A DNA stretch of 64,000 bases from an uncultured cyanobacterium (GCA_903903925.1 CAIVAU010000183.1:81782-145781), one strand, 5' to 3'; positions 9,036 to 18,135 are shown, counted from the first letter of the stretch. The notes: generated by a model not told the origin, from the sequence alone. Made by a program: numbers and translations.

Positions 9036-9418
9036 GAGTCGGGGTGAGCCTAAATTGTCAGTCTGTGAGCGGCGGACACGATATTTTTTAAAACCCGCTC
9101 GTAGTTATTATTTATGAGTCATTAAATTCTAGACTTCGCAGTTCTAGTAGAACGCGGCGGAAATAAAGCAACCATTTCTTACAGGCAAAAGCCTTAATAT
9201 ATAACACTTTTGACTTTTGAATGCGTGACTTTTGACTTTTGCCCAGCAGTGTTAGACTTCCGTTAAAACCCATATTTATGAGCAAGCCATTATAGTTATT
9301 CAGTAGTTATACAGTAGATACTTATACCATCCCGAAGAATATCATGTACTAGAAACTCAAAATTTTAGAGTTTTTGTAAAGTTGTGGCGATTTACAAAAT
9401 TAGTAGTATTTAAATCAA
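9036..9418. other. Intergenic, no gene seen
   Basis: This 383-base gap holds AAAAGTC/GACTTTT-type short repeats around 9210-9242 and A/T-rich DNA just before the next gene. No reading frame with recognisable homology was found on either strand. Confidence 0.6.
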
Positions 9419-11419
9419 GTGTTTGCAAGTTTACACGTAAAATCAAATCAGCAAATCATTGAACCTCAGTGGGCAGAGGAGCAAATTCGCTTCTTGCACA
9501 CATTGACACTGGCAATTGCTGAGTCACCTGATTTTGACTCTGCTTTGAAGATGGTTCTGGAAACAGTCTGTAAAACCCAAGACTGGGATTATGGGGAAGC
9601 CTCGATTCTTTTAGAGGATGCCCTCAGAGACAGTGAAGCCTATTTCCAAGAGGCTTGTTTTGAAGAAAAAGAGCTAGCCCAACTGACCCTGCAATCCATT
9701 GGAGATGCAGTGCAATCCATCGGAGATGCGGTCATTACTACCAATAATATTGGTCAAATTCAATATCTTAATGCAGTCGCAGAGGATTTGACAGGCTGGA
9801 CTGATGAGTCGGCTCAAGGGTTATCTATTACAGAGGTTTTTAAGCTGGTCAACGAAAAGACACGGGAACCAGTGAAAAACCCAGTAGAAACCGCATTAAA
9901 TGAAGGTCGTGTTGTCCGTCTTACTAAGGATACTGTTCTGATCAGTCGCAATGGGAGTGAGTGTACTATTGAAGACTCTACAGTACCAATTCGCGCTCTT
10001 CATGGTGAAATTATTGGTGCAGTCATAGTATTTCACGATACAAGTACGACCCGTCAGATGTCACAACAATTAACTTGGCAGGCGAGTCACGATTCCTTAA
10101 CTGGACTGGTTAACCGGCGAGAGTTTGAAACCCGCGTCGAACAAGCCCTAAATCTTGCTAAAGCACAAAATCAACCACACACGTTGTGTTACCTAGATTT
10201 AGATCGGTTCAAAATCATCAACGATACTTGTGGTCATATCGTTGGCGATGAACTCTTACGTCAAGTGACCACACTATTTCAAAATCAGGTGCGTACAAGC
10301 GATACCTTGGCACGGTTAGGTGGAGACGAATTTGGTATCCTGCTCTACAATTGCCCTTTAGAAGCAGCACTCCGGGTTGCACATAAACTGCGTGAATGTG
10401 TTCAAGCATTTCGTTTTGTCTGGGAAGACAAAGCTTTTAACATTAGTGTCAGTATCGGGTTGGTTGAAATCAATCCCGACAGTGAAAGTGTGACTAGCAT
10501 CTTAAGTATTGCTGACTCAGTTTGCAGTGCCGCTAAAAATAAAGGGCGCAATCGAGTGCATATGTATCAAGCCGATGATAGTGAACTCACACAGCAATAC
10601 GGTGAAATGCAATGGGTAACGCGGATTACTCAAGCTCTTGAAGAAGACCGTTTCTGCCTTTATCATCAGCCTATTGTCTCCATCAATCAACGTGACTCAG
10701 AGGGGGAACATTACGAAGTTCTGCTGCGCCTTGTCGATGAAATGGGTAACTTAGTGTCACCGATGGCGTTTATTCCAGCAGCTGAACGCTACAATCTGAT
10801 GCAGGCTATCGATCGCTGGGTAATCCGCACGTTTTTTGCCACTCAGAACAGGAATCCAGAATTTGGTGGTAATTGTCTGTATGCCATCAACCTCTCTGGT
10901 GCGAGTATCAACGATGAGCAATTTATTGAATTTTTGCACGAGCAGTTTGCCTTATATCGGATTCCGCCAGCATCAATCTGTTTTGAAATTACCGAAACTG
11001 TGGCGATCGCCAATCTGCAAAAAGCTGCTCAATTTATTCGCTCACTCAAAGAACTAGGCTGTCGCTTCGCCTTAGACGATTTTGGCAGTGGGATGTCCTC
11101 GTTTGTCTATCTGAAAAATCTGCCTGTGGATTACCTAAAAATCGATGGTAGCTTTGTCAAAAATATTGTCGATGAACCAATTGACTTAGCAATGGTAGAA
11201 GCAATCAATCAAATTGGTCATGTCATGGGTATTCAAACGATAGCCGAGTTTGTCGAAAATCAGGACATTCTTGATAAGATCACAGCACTTGGGGTAGATT
11301 ATGCTCAAGGTTATGGAATTGCAAAACCTTCTCCCCTCAGCCCGAATTTCTCACAAGAGTGTGGGAAGTGTGGGAAGTGTGGGAAGTGTGGGAAGTGTGA
11401 CGATCAAACCTTTCTTTAA
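9419..11419 (+). CDS. PAS-GGDEF-EAL cyclic-di-GMP turnover protein with truncated GAF and Cys-rich tail
   Basis: A 666-residue cytoplasmic signalling protein. Residues 21-61 match the beginning of a GAF domain (FLHTLTLAIAESPDFDSALK), which then breaks off into ILLEDALRDSEAYF, suggesting an in-frame deletion of the GAF core. A PAS domain follows (about 95-208, ITTNNIGQIQYLNAVAEDLT), then a diguanylate cyclase domain with an intact GGDEF at 301-305 and a phosphodiesterase domain with EVL in place of EAL, but FEITET and DDFGSGMSSFVYLK retained. Residues 92-105 are a perfect tandem copy of QSIGDAV. The last 20 residues are CGK repeats made by a nonanucleotide repeat. The start is a GTG; no better start is seen. 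The next gene follows after 30 bases, probably in one operon. Whether it makes or degrades c-di-GMP cannot be told. Confidence 0.85.
   Translation: MFASLHVKSNQQIIEPQWAEEQIRFLHTLTLAIAESPDFDSALKMVLETVCKTQDWDYGEASILLEDALRDSEAYFQEACFEEKELAQLTLQSIGDAVQSIGDAVITTNNIGQIQYLNAVAEDLTGWTDESAQGLSITEVFKLVNEKTREPVKNPVETALNEGRVVRLTKDTVLISRNGSECTIEDSTVPIRALHGEIIGAVIVFHDTSTTRQMSQQLTWQASHDSLTGLVNRREFETRVEQALNLAKAQNQPHTLCYLDLDRFKIINDTCGHIVGDELLRQVTTLFQNQVRTSDTLARLGGDEFGILLYNCPLEAALRVAHKLRECVQAFRFVWEDKAFNISVSIGLVEINPDSESVTSILSIADSVCSAAKNKGRNRVHMYQADDSELTQQYGEMQWVTRITQALEEDRFCLYHQPIVSINQRDSEGEHYEVLLRLVDEMGNLVSPMAFIPAAERYNLMQAIDRWVIRTFFATQNRNPEFGGNCLYAINLSGASINDEQFIEFLHEQFALYRIPPASICFEITETVAIANLQKAAQFIRSLKELGCRFALDDFGSGMSSFVYLKNLPVDYLKIDGSFVKNIVDEPIDLAMVEAINQIGHVMGIQTIAEFVENQDILDKITALGVDYAQGYGIAKPSPLSPNFSQECGKCGKCGKCGKCDDQTFL
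11359..11399. repeat. In-gene tandem nonanucleotide repeat encoding a (Cys-Gly-Lys)n tail
   Basis: Four and a half copies of GTGTGGGAA lie at the 3' end of the GGDEF-EAL gene and are translated as CGKCGKCGKCGKC. The same nonamer on the other strand forms the block at 58190-58243. Confidence 0.85.
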
Positions 11420-11449
11420 ACCATCACAAACGGAGGAAACCTGGCAGTA

Positions 11450-13054
11450 ATGAACGCGGAAAAACCGTCTGAGCGAAAAACAGTAGACAGCCACATTGTT
11501 GCTGTTACTGTCTACTCTGACCAAGCGCTAGTTACACGACGGGGTGTTGTGTCCTTGACGGGACTGGAACGGGAATTAGTCATCACCCCGCTGCCAAATA
11601 CTCTAGAAACTGAGTCAGTACGGGTGAGTGGTACAGGTAGAGTCGCTGTGCGCTTACTGGGAGTTAGGACTGAACGCATCTTCTCCACTGAACCTGTTGC
11701 TGATCGTCTGGGACAGTTAACGAGGCAAATCCAGCAGTTAGATGCAGAATGGCATCACCTGCAAGCTCAAGTGGATGGTTTGGTATTACAGTCGAGGTTT
11801 ATCGAAGGTTTACGGGAACAGACACAAGAACCCTTTGCCCAGAGTTTGTCACGAAAAAACCTGAGCCTAAGTGAAACTTTGGATTTTCTCAACTTTCTAG
11901 GCAGCCAGTACACTGAGTATGCGATCGCCACACGGGGATACAAAACCCAACAGCAGGAATTAGAAAAGCAGTTACAAGTGCTCCGTCAGCAGTTGCAACA
12001 TATACAAACACCCCATTCCAAAGAAAGTTTGAGTTTGACTGTGACAGTTGAACCTGCTGGTGCAGGAGAGTTTGAGCTAGAGGTGTCCTACGTGGTTCAC
12101 CACGCCAGTTGGACTCCATTGTATGACTTACAGCTAAGTACTGATAGCAATTACCTCAAGCTCACCTACCAGGGGGAAGTTACCCAAAGCACTGGCGAAG
12201 ATTGGATTGGTGTAGCTCTCACCCTCTCTACCGCTAAACCAGGACTGGGAACTCTCCCGCCAAAACTTGAACCTTGGTATATCGATGTCCCACGCCCAAA
12301 AGAGTCACCGATGGGAAGAGCTAGGTTTTCTATGGCTATGGCTGCTCGTGGTGTCGAAAGTTCTAATGAAGACACCGAACTACCAGAAGAAAATCTCATT
12401 GTAGCCCAAACAGTTGTAGCAGAAGTCTCCAAAGAGGGAAGTGTCGTCACCTTTAAAATGAGTAGCAACAGCAACATTCAGAGTGATGGCGCACCTCATA
12501 AAATGACGATTTTCACCGACGATTTTTCTTGTCACTGTGAGTATGTAGCTATGCCGCGCTTGGTCAGCTTTGCTTATCTGCAAGCGAATGTGAAAAATAG
12601 TCCTAACGGTGCGACTTTGTTACCAGGAAAAGCGAATGTTTTTCGGGACAATGTTTTTGTTGGTACAACTCAATTAGATCATATTGCACCAGGGCAAGAG
12701 TTTAAGCTCAATTTAGGGATTGACGAAGGTTTGAAAATTGAGCGTAGTTTAGTTGAGCGTCTGGTAGATAAAAAGCTGATTGGGAACAGCCGTAAAATTA
12801 CTTATGGGTATCGATTATTTGTCACTAACTTGCTCAAGCAAGAGGCTCATCTGAAACTCACTGAACAATTGCCGGTTAGCCGTAACGAGCAAATTAAAGT
12901 GCGCCTCACCCGTAGTAACCCACAAATTCAGCTAGGTGAAATGGGTATTTTGGAGTGGATGTTAACTTTTTCCCCCGAGGCGAAACGAGAGATATATTAT
13001 CAGTTCATCGTTGAGTATTCGTCTGAGTTAACAGTTGTTGGGTTAGAGATCTAG
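11450..13054 (+). CDS. DUF4139/DUF4140 (mucoidy inhibitor MuiA-like) protein
   Basis: A 534-residue protein with an N-terminal DUF4140-type beta domain (about 15-110, AVTVYSDQALVTRRGVVSL), a coiled-coil middle (about 85-195, many Gln and Leu) and a C-terminal DUF4139 beta-sandwich (about 205-530, YVVHHASWTPLYDLQL, GEDWIGVALTLSTAKP). The family is found in bacteria and eukaryotes; its biochemical role is not established, and the mucoidy name comes from one member. The ATG at 11450 has GGAGGA ten or so bases upstream. It lies 30 bases after the c-di-GMP gene, so the two may be co-expressed. No signal peptide or membrane segment is evident. Confidence 0.8.
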   Translation: MNAEKPSERKTVDSHIVAVTVYSDQALVTRRGVVSLTGLERELVITPLPNTLETESVRVSGTGRVAVRLLGVRTERIFSTEPVADRLGQLTRQIQQLDAEWHHLQAQVDGLVLQSRFIEGLREQTQEPFAQSLSRKNLSLSETLDFLNFLGSQYTEYAIATRGYKTQQQELEKQLQVLRQQLQHIQTPHSKESLSLTVTVEPAGAGEFELEVSYVVHHASWTPLYDLQLSTDSNYLKLTYQGEVTQSTGEDWIGVALTLSTAKPGLGTLPPKLEPWYIDVPRPKESPMGRARFSMAMAARGVESSNEDTELPEENLIVAQTVVAEVSKEGSVVTFKMSSNSNIQSDGAPHKMTIFTDDFSCHCEYVAMPRLVSFAYLQANVKNSPNGATLLPGKANVFRDNVFVGTTQLDHIAPGQEFKLNLGIDEGLKIERSLVERLVDKKLIGNSRKITYGYRLFVTNLLKQEAHLKLTEQLPVSRNEQIKVRLTRSNPQIQLGEMGILEWMLTFSPEAKREIYYQFIVEYSSELTVVGLEI

Positions 13055-13082
13055 AACCAGCCTCTACAATAAAGAAGAGATT

Positions 13083-13114
13083 TTGAAAGCACCCCACTGG
13101 CGGCGCACCACCCG
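13083..13114. repeat. Dispersed 32-base repeat, copy 1
   Basis: TTGAAAGCACCCCACTGGCG and the following GCGCACCACCCG recur with three changes at 22002-22033. Both copies lie shortly upstream of tRNA-modification genes (mnmE here, queA there). Confidence 0.8.
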
Positions 13115-13162
13115 CCCTGCGGTTCGTCAAAACTCCTCTAACTCTCGTGTGAAAGGGCGCTG

Positions 13163-14560
13163 ATGTCGGAAATATTTGCTACAACTGGAACGATCGCCGC
13201 TATCGCTACTGCTATTGTCCCCCAACAGGGTAGTGTTGGTATTGTGCGTGTATCCGGTACAGAAGCAATGCACATCGCCCAAACACTTTTCCACCCCCCT
13301 GGTCGTCAAGTTTGGGAAAGTCACCGCATTCTCTACGGCTACATTCACCATCCTCAAACGCAACAATTAGTAGATGAAGCACTTTTATTGATTATGATTG
13401 CACCTCGTTCCTATACCCGTGAAGACGTGGTAGAGTTTCATTGCCACGGGGGAATTATGGCGGTGCAGCAGGTATTACAACTGTGTTTGGAAAATGGCGC
13501 AAGACTGGCACAACCTGGAGAATTCACTTTGCGTGCGTTCTTGAATGGACGACTGGATCTGACTCAAGCAGAAAGTATTACCGATTTGGTGGGGGCGCGA
13601 TCGCCCCAAGCAGCCCAAGCAGCACTAGCAGGGTTACAGGGGAAACTAGCCCATCCCATACATCAGTTACGGGCAAACTGTTTGGATATCTTGGCAGAAA
13701 TTGAAGCCCGGATAGATTTTGAGGAAGATTTACCACCGTTGGATGATGAAGGTATTATATCAGAAATTGAGAAAATTTCTACAGAAATAACAAGGCTACT
13801 CGCAACAGCCGACAAAGGCGAACTACTCCGCACGGGTTTGAAAGTGGCAATTGTTGGGCGTCCAAACGTTGGGAAATCAAGTTTGTTGAACGCTTGGAGT
13901 CAGAGCGATCGCGCTATTGTCACCCCCCTACCTGGTACAACCCGCGATGTCGTGGAATCCCATCTGGTGGTAGGTGGAATTCCAGTACAAGTGCTGGACA
14001 CGGCTGGTATTCGGGATACAGAAGACCAAGTAGAAAAGATTGGAGTTGAGCGATCGCGCCGTGCAGCAAGTGCTGCTGACCTTATACTCTTCACTATCGA
14101 TGCCACAGTAGGTTGGACAGCAGCAGATCAAGAAATTTACGAACAGGTGCAACATCGTCCACTCATTCTCGTGATTAACAAAATTGACCTTGTAGAGATG
14201 CACTCGGCGCAGAACGCGTCTCCGCAATACCCGATCACAATCACCCAAATTGTCAAAACATCCGCTGCCCAAAACCAAGGCATCGAAGCTTTAGAAGCTG
14301 CCATTTTAGAAACAGTGCAAATAGGCAAAGTGCAAGCCGCTGACTTAGATTTAGCCATTAATCAACGGCAAGCAGCCGCATTGACACAAGCGAAAATCTC
14401 CCTGGAACAAGTTCAAGCTACAATGACTCAGCAGTTACCCCTTGATTTTTGGACAATTGACTTACGAGGTGCAATTCACGCTCTAGGGGAAATTACAGGG
14501 GAAGATGTCACAGAATCTGTACTTGATCGGATTTTTAGTAGATTTTGTATCGGAAAATAA
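13163..14560 (+). CDS. mnmE: tRNA uridine-5-carboxymethylaminomethyl modification GTPase MnmE
   Basis: A 465-residue GTPase that works with MnmG to modify the wobble uridine (xm5U34) of certain tRNAs. The N-terminal tetrahydrofolate-binding domain spans about residues 5-120 (DEALLLIMIAPRSYTREDVV, EFHCHGG). A helical domain contains the inserted G domain: G1 GRPNVGKSS at 232-240, TT in PGTTRDVV at 259-260, G3 DTAGIRD at 279-285, G4 NKID near 337. The C-terminal CIGK motif, which carries the catalytic Cys, closes the protein. Length and motifs are normal. It starts at the ATG at 13163, just after a dispersed repeat. Confidence 0.95.
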   Translation: MSEIFATTGTIAAIATAIVPQQGSVGIVRVSGTEAMHIAQTLFHPPGRQVWESHRILYGYIHHPQTQQLVDEALLLIMIAPRSYTREDVVEFHCHGGIMAVQQVLQLCLENGARLAQPGEFTLRAFLNGRLDLTQAESITDLVGARSPQAAQAALAGLQGKLAHPIHQLRANCLDILAEIEARIDFEEDLPPLDDEGIISEIEKISTEITRLLATADKGELLRTGLKVAIVGRPNVGKSSLLNAWSQSDRAIVTPLPGTTRDVVESHLVVGGIPVQVLDTAGIRDTEDQVEKIGVERSRRAASAADLILFTIDATVGWTAADQEIYEQVQHRPLILVINKIDLVEMHSAQNASPQYPITITQIVKTSAAQNQGIEALEAAILETVQIGKVQAADLDLAINQRQAAALTQAKISLEQVQATMTQQLPLDFWTIDLRGAIHALGEITGEDVTESVLDRIFSRFCIGK

Positions 14561-14650
14561 ATTAACACGAAAAGCCTTATTTTGCTAGGTTTTCAGGCAT
14601 ATCTTGCACCATTCTGAATCAGCCCGATATCCCCCCAATGCCCATCTTTC

Positions 14651-14860
14651 TTAAGAGCGATCGCTGCGGATTTCTTCCACTGGTAGACCCAAGGCTTGGG
14701 CAACCTGGTCAACATTCAGACCCATTTCTAACAGCCGGGGGATAGCATCCTGTCTTGCTTTTTCTGCTTGTTCTGCCCGCAGTCGTTCTTGTTCTGCCTG
14801 TTGGGCAATTTCCATGTAAGTCAAAAATCCTACACCGTCGGGGCGATATAGTGAAACCAT
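14651..14860 (-). pseudogene. C-terminal fragment of a Uma2-/Rpn-type nuclease-like protein
   Basis: A 69-residue frame with RPDGVGFLTYMEIAQQAEQE and RLRAEQAEKA followed by RLLEMGLNVDQVAQALGLP. This coiled, Glu/Ala-rich tail with a final helix pair is typical of the C-termini of cyanobacterial Uma2 or recombination-promoting-nuclease proteins; the nuclease domain itself is missing. A GAGGT lies upstream of the ATG at 14860, so a short product could be made, but I read it as a remnant. The 90 bases between it and mnmE show no gene. Confidence 0.5.
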
Positions 14861-15174
14861 ATCTTTACCTCAGCAAGACAGTTAACAATTCTAAAATAGC
14901 AAATATTTAGTAGAAGTGTAAACGGAGGCGGTTTTTACTAGCTTTGCACTCGGCCTGCCTCCTGCCTTCTCACTAATCCTTCTCCGGCTGTTTATTGAGT
15001 TTTTCAGCAAGCCCTAAGTACAAATACTTCTTTTGGTTCCAATGGTGAAAGAGATATTACCCAAAAATAGTTGCTAACTATTTTCATTAAATCTATACTG
15101 AAATTGTAGATAATGTAAAACCATTGCCCCTAAATCTATCTACTTAATTTTTTCTATCGATAAAACTTCTCAAT
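14861..15174. other. Intergenic, no gene seen
   Basis: This A/T-rich 314-base gap contains no frame I can support. It presumably carries the promoter for the two-gene unit that starts at 15175. Confidence 0.5.
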
Positions 15175-15423
15175 ATGAACTTATTGAAAGATACTTTAAA
15201 ACTATATAGTGTTATAGAGTTCTTGAAACCTTATTGGATCGACTCGATAAAGCAGCCTTTATATCTGGTGAAGTGCATTGATTATGCACTCATCTATTTT
15301 TTACTGAAACCAAGTTTAGAAATTTCAAGTTCCAGCAAGTCATCATTCACCAAACGACCAAAAGTGCTGGTAAAGAAGACGTATCTTGGTTCCAAAGATC
15401 AACTCATCAGTACCGTTAGATGA
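15175..15423 (+). CDS. Small hypothetical protein translationally coupled to the next gene
   Basis: An 82-residue protein of no family I recognise. It is basic at the C-terminal half (SSFTKRPKVLVKKTYLGSKD) and hydrophobic around residues 25-45 (YLVKCIDYALIYFLLKP), where it may touch a membrane. The evidence that it is real is its ATGA overlap with the sucrase/ferredoxin-like gene at 15420-15423, the usual arrangement for coupled translation, and a start at the beginning of an otherwise gene-free region. It could also be a short upstream leader frame. Confidence 0.45.
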   Translation: MNLLKDTLKLYSVIEFLKPYWIDSIKQPLYLVKCIDYALIYFLLKPSLEISSSSKSSFTKRPKVLVKKTYLGSKDQLISTVR

Positions 15424-16397
15424 ACACCGTATTTTGTTCCGAGCATTCACGACAAGCAGGAGAAGACATTATTGGTAGTGCTAGCAACTACCAAATTTAT
15501 ATCTTAGTTGAGTGTCCTCAGCCTTGGGCTTCAGACGCATTTAATTCCAGATGGGTTCCGGAGAATTTGCAAATTTTAATCAAGGAGGTGAAACGAAGTA
15601 AAATCCCGATAAATTTCCTCTTGATTGCTAACAATTTATCACACAAAGTAGATCAAACAACCCTTTTGATTTATAAAATAAAAGATGGGCTTGGCGATGG
15701 GTATTACAAGCAAGAATTCAAGCTGGCAAATATTGAGCAAGTTGCACCAGTTGTTAGACAATGGTTATTGCATGGAATTCCTGAGTGTGAAGTAGAAACA
15801 AGTCCAACAAGAGATCTTTTAGTGTGTACCCATGGTAGCCATGATCATTGCTGTGCCAGGTATGGTAATCCATTTTTTTTCCATGCTACAGCAACTATTT
15901 CTCATTTAGATTTGGAGAATATTAGGATTTGGAAATCAAGTCACTTTGGCGGACATCGGTTTGCACCAACACTGATAGACTTGCCGTCAGGTAGATACTA
16001 CGGCAATCTTGAACAAGAGACATTTAGGCAAATTTTAACCCGTAGCGGCGACATCAAATGCTTGAATAAAGTCTATAGAGGCTGGGGAATTCTGCCACCC
16101 TCAATTCAGGTTTTAGAGAGAGAATTCATCCTTCATTATGGCTGGGATTGGTTTAACTATAAAGTTGTAGGCAGAACTATTGAGCAAAGCCTAGACAAAA
16201 ATACAATTCAAGCGGAGTTAACCTTTCAAAAACCTGATGGTTCTCTGCACACTTATCAAGGTAAAATGATAAAATATGATACAAAAAATATGCAAATCAA
16301 GGCTTCTTGCAGTACTAAAAAAGAGTCAGTATTTGTTAAATATGCTGTTACTAGTTTAACGCTTACTTCTAATCAACTGTTAACTTGTAGTAAGTAG
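15420..16397 (+). CDS. Sucrase/ferredoxin-like (thioredoxin-fold 2Fe-2S) family protein
   Basis: A 325-residue protein of the family labelled sucrase/ferredoxin-like. Landmarks are FCSEHSRQAGEDIIGSA at the start, LLVCTHGSHDHCCARYGNP (Cys cluster, about residues 138-156) and SSHFGGHRFAPTLIDLPSG with a His/Gly motif near 178-196, the features that ligate a 2Fe-2S cluster in related thioredoxin-fold ferredoxins. The sucrase part of the name has no catalytic support. The C-terminal 100 residues are a separate less conserved domain. In cyanobacteria members often sit beside siderophore or iron genes; none is seen here. It is translated from an ATGA overlap with the 82-residue frame upstream. Confidence 0.75.
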   Translation: MNTVFCSEHSRQAGEDIIGSASNYQIYILVECPQPWASDAFNSRWVPENLQILIKEVKRSKIPINFLLIANNLSHKVDQTTLLIYKIKDGLGDGYYKQEFKLANIEQVAPVVRQWLLHGIPECEVETSPTRDLLVCTHGSHDHCCARYGNPFFFHATATISHLDLENIRIWKSSHFGGHRFAPTLIDLPSGRYYGNLEQETFRQILTRSGDIKCLNKVYRGWGILPPSIQVLEREFILHYGWDWFNYKVVGRTIEQSLDKNTIQAELTFQKPDGSLHTYQGKMIKYDTKNMQIKASCSTKKESVFVKYAVTSLTLTSNQLLTCSK

Positions 16398-16403
16398 GTT
16401 CCC

Positions 16404-17258
16404 ATGCAGCCAACAAGTCCCTCTATACCTCAGACAGATCCGCCTCGTCCTCCAAAACTGACGCTGCCCACGATGTATGATTTACCAAGTGAAGACCCGG
16501 AGGAACCTGGTTTGCCTGATGAATTTCACGACCTGCAACCCCAGTTGCTGAGTCGTACGCTACGATTGATAGACTACACAAATGATCGTATTTTCACTGG
16601 CACAGATCTCAATCTCTACTATGATGTACATCATCCTCTCTGGCACAAACATCCGGATTGGTTCTTAGTGCTGGATGTACCACGTTTGTATGAAAAAACA
16701 GACTTGCGTTCTAGTTACGTCATTTGGCAAGAAGGAGTGAATCCTTTTGTGGCGATTGAACTACTTTCACCAGGTACTCAGAAAGAAGATTTGGGTGATT
16801 ATGCAGAGTTGGAACCATTGGTTACTGAAACAACAACTGATGCTTTAAGCATAACGAGTTCTGAATCTGAGCAGAACAATGGGCAAGGCGTGAAAGAAAT
16901 TCCTCCAAAAAAATGGGATGTTTATGAGCGCATCTTACGAGTACCTTACTATGCAGTATTTAGTCGCTATACGAATCGTTTGCGTGGGTTTCAACTAGAA
17001 GGAGGACATTACCAAGAGCAAACCCTAGACTCTGAAAATCCTCGCTTTTGGATTCCTGACTTGAAGTTAGGATTAGGTGTGTGGCAAGGAGAATTTGAAG
17101 GCATTACTCGTCAATGGTTACGCTGGTATGATTCAGAGGGCAGTTGGGTACTAACAGATACAGAACAAGAACAAAAGAAGCGATTCAAGTTGATCGAAAA
17201 GCTGCGATCGCTTTCTCCTGAGCAGTTAGAAGCACTGGGTATTGACCTTCAAGAGTAA
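16404..17258 (+). CDS. Uma2 family (DUF820) endonuclease-fold protein
   Basis: A 284-residue protein of the abundant cyanobacterial Uma2/DUF820 family, which has a PD-(D/E)XK-like fold but mostly unknown function. The core is at about residues 40-220: TLRLIDYTNDRIFTGTDLNL, HPDWFLVLDVP, VAIELLSPGTQKEDLG (the expected E-x-L-S-P-x-T motif) and KWDVYERILRVPYYAVFSR. The C-terminus (FKLIEKLRSLSPEQLEALGI) is the usual helical tail. Within the family it belongs to the longer type with a Pro-rich start. It starts six bases after the sucrase/ferredoxin-like gene and may share its transcript. Confidence 0.85.
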   Translation: MQPTSPSIPQTDPPRPPKLTLPTMYDLPSEDPEEPGLPDEFHDLQPQLLSRTLRLIDYTNDRIFTGTDLNLYYDVHHPLWHKHPDWFLVLDVPRLYEKTDLRSSYVIWQEGVNPFVAIELLSPGTQKEDLGDYAELEPLVTETTTDALSITSSESEQNNGQGVKEIPPKKWDVYERILRVPYYAVFSRYTNRLRGFQLEGGHYQEQTLDSENPRFWIPDLKLGLGVWQGEFEGITRQWLRWYDSEGSWVLTDTEQEQKKRFKLIEKLRSLSPEQLEALGIDLQE

Positions 17259-17342
17259 TTACTAGAAGCACAAAAACTCAAACATTTCCCGAATAAGGAT
17301 AACATCCTTTGTAGAATGAGGTGTGAGGTGACAAATACGGAA

Positions 17343-17984
17343 ATGTCGAAGTATGTACCACCAAGAGTGGCTGCTGAAAGATTGGGAGTGTGCGCCAAAA
17401 CCCTTGAACGTTGGGAAGCAGAAGGCAAAATCAAAGCGTACCGCACGCAAGGAGGACAAAGAAGATACGACACCGATTCAATTATCAATATTCAATCTAC
17501 CAATAAGCCCACCGTCCTCTACGCTCTTGTTTCCAGCCATTCTCAAAAATCTGACCTGGAAAGACAAATTGAGTTTCTTATCTCTAACTACCCCGGTTGT
17601 GAAGTCATCAAAGACATCGGTTCAGGACTCAATTTCAAAAGAAAAGGTTTGCTTGCCCTACTGGAACGAATTTTGTCAGGTGACATCGGAATGGTTGTCG
17701 TTGCCAACAAAGACCGACTTTGTAGATTTGGGTTCGACCTTATCACATGGATTGCACAAAGGAGCGGGTGTAAAATTTTGGTTCTCAACAACCACGTACT
17801 TAGCCCAGAACGAGAAATGCTGGAAGATGTTCTTGCCATCATCCATGTATTCTCATGTAAACTCTATGGACTTAGAAAGTACAAACAAAAAATTAAAGAA
17901 GACCCTGACTTACAGAGTTTATCCAAAGGGAGAAACAAAAAAAGTATGGATGTTGAGGGTACACGCTTACCGCAAAGTGTATAA
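17343..17984 (+). pseudogene. tnpA: IS607 TnpA serine recombinase, probably inactive
   Basis: A 213-residue protein with an N-terminal MerR-like helix-turn-helix (PPRVAAERLGVCAKTLERWE) and a small serine-recombinase domain. The nucleophile segment reads YALVSSHSQKSDLERQIE at about residues 60-77. The family has Tyr-Ala-Arg-Val-Ser, so the conserved catalytic Arg is Leu here (residue 62) while the Ser is kept. KDRLCRFGFDLI with its two Arg and the C-terminal helix are present. The frame begins upstream at 17316, but the ATG at 17343 gives the family start MSKYVPPRVA. The frame is full length, so a protein may still be made and could bind DNA. Confidence 0.8.
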
Positions 17985-18135
17985 CAATGCAATAGCGTAT
18001 CTAAACAAGCATCAAAGCTTTGAGTATTACAACTTAAAAGGAAAGAGAACTGGAGGGAAGACAGGATTCAGAATTGAATTCTGTCTGACTCCTAACTCTA
18101 CCCCTGTTAAGGTATACCAACGAAGTACTAGTTAG
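17866..18135 (+). pseudogene. tnpB: Truncated IS607 TnpB (N-terminal 70 residues)
   Basis: From the ATG at 17866, overlapping tnpA by 119 bases, the frame reads KKTLTYRVYPKGETKKVW and YRKVYNNAIAYLNKHQSF, the N-terminus of TnpB, the RNA-guided nuclease of IS200/IS605/IS607 elements. Homology stops near GKTGFRIEF and the frame ends after short unrelated sequence, so the RuvC and zinc-finger regions are lost. DNA after the stop to 18278 shows no further tnpB sequence. Confidence 0.75.

Larger units (their letters stand above)
17343..18135 (+). mobile_element. Decayed IS607-type insertion sequence
   Basis: A serine-recombinase tnpA overlapped by a truncated tnpB in the +1-type frame, in the order and overlap usual for IS607 elements. 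The tnpB is cut after about 70 residues and tnpA has lost a catalytic residue, so the element cannot move by itself. IS607 elements have no terminal inverted repeats, and I could not place exact ends. Confidence 0.8.
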
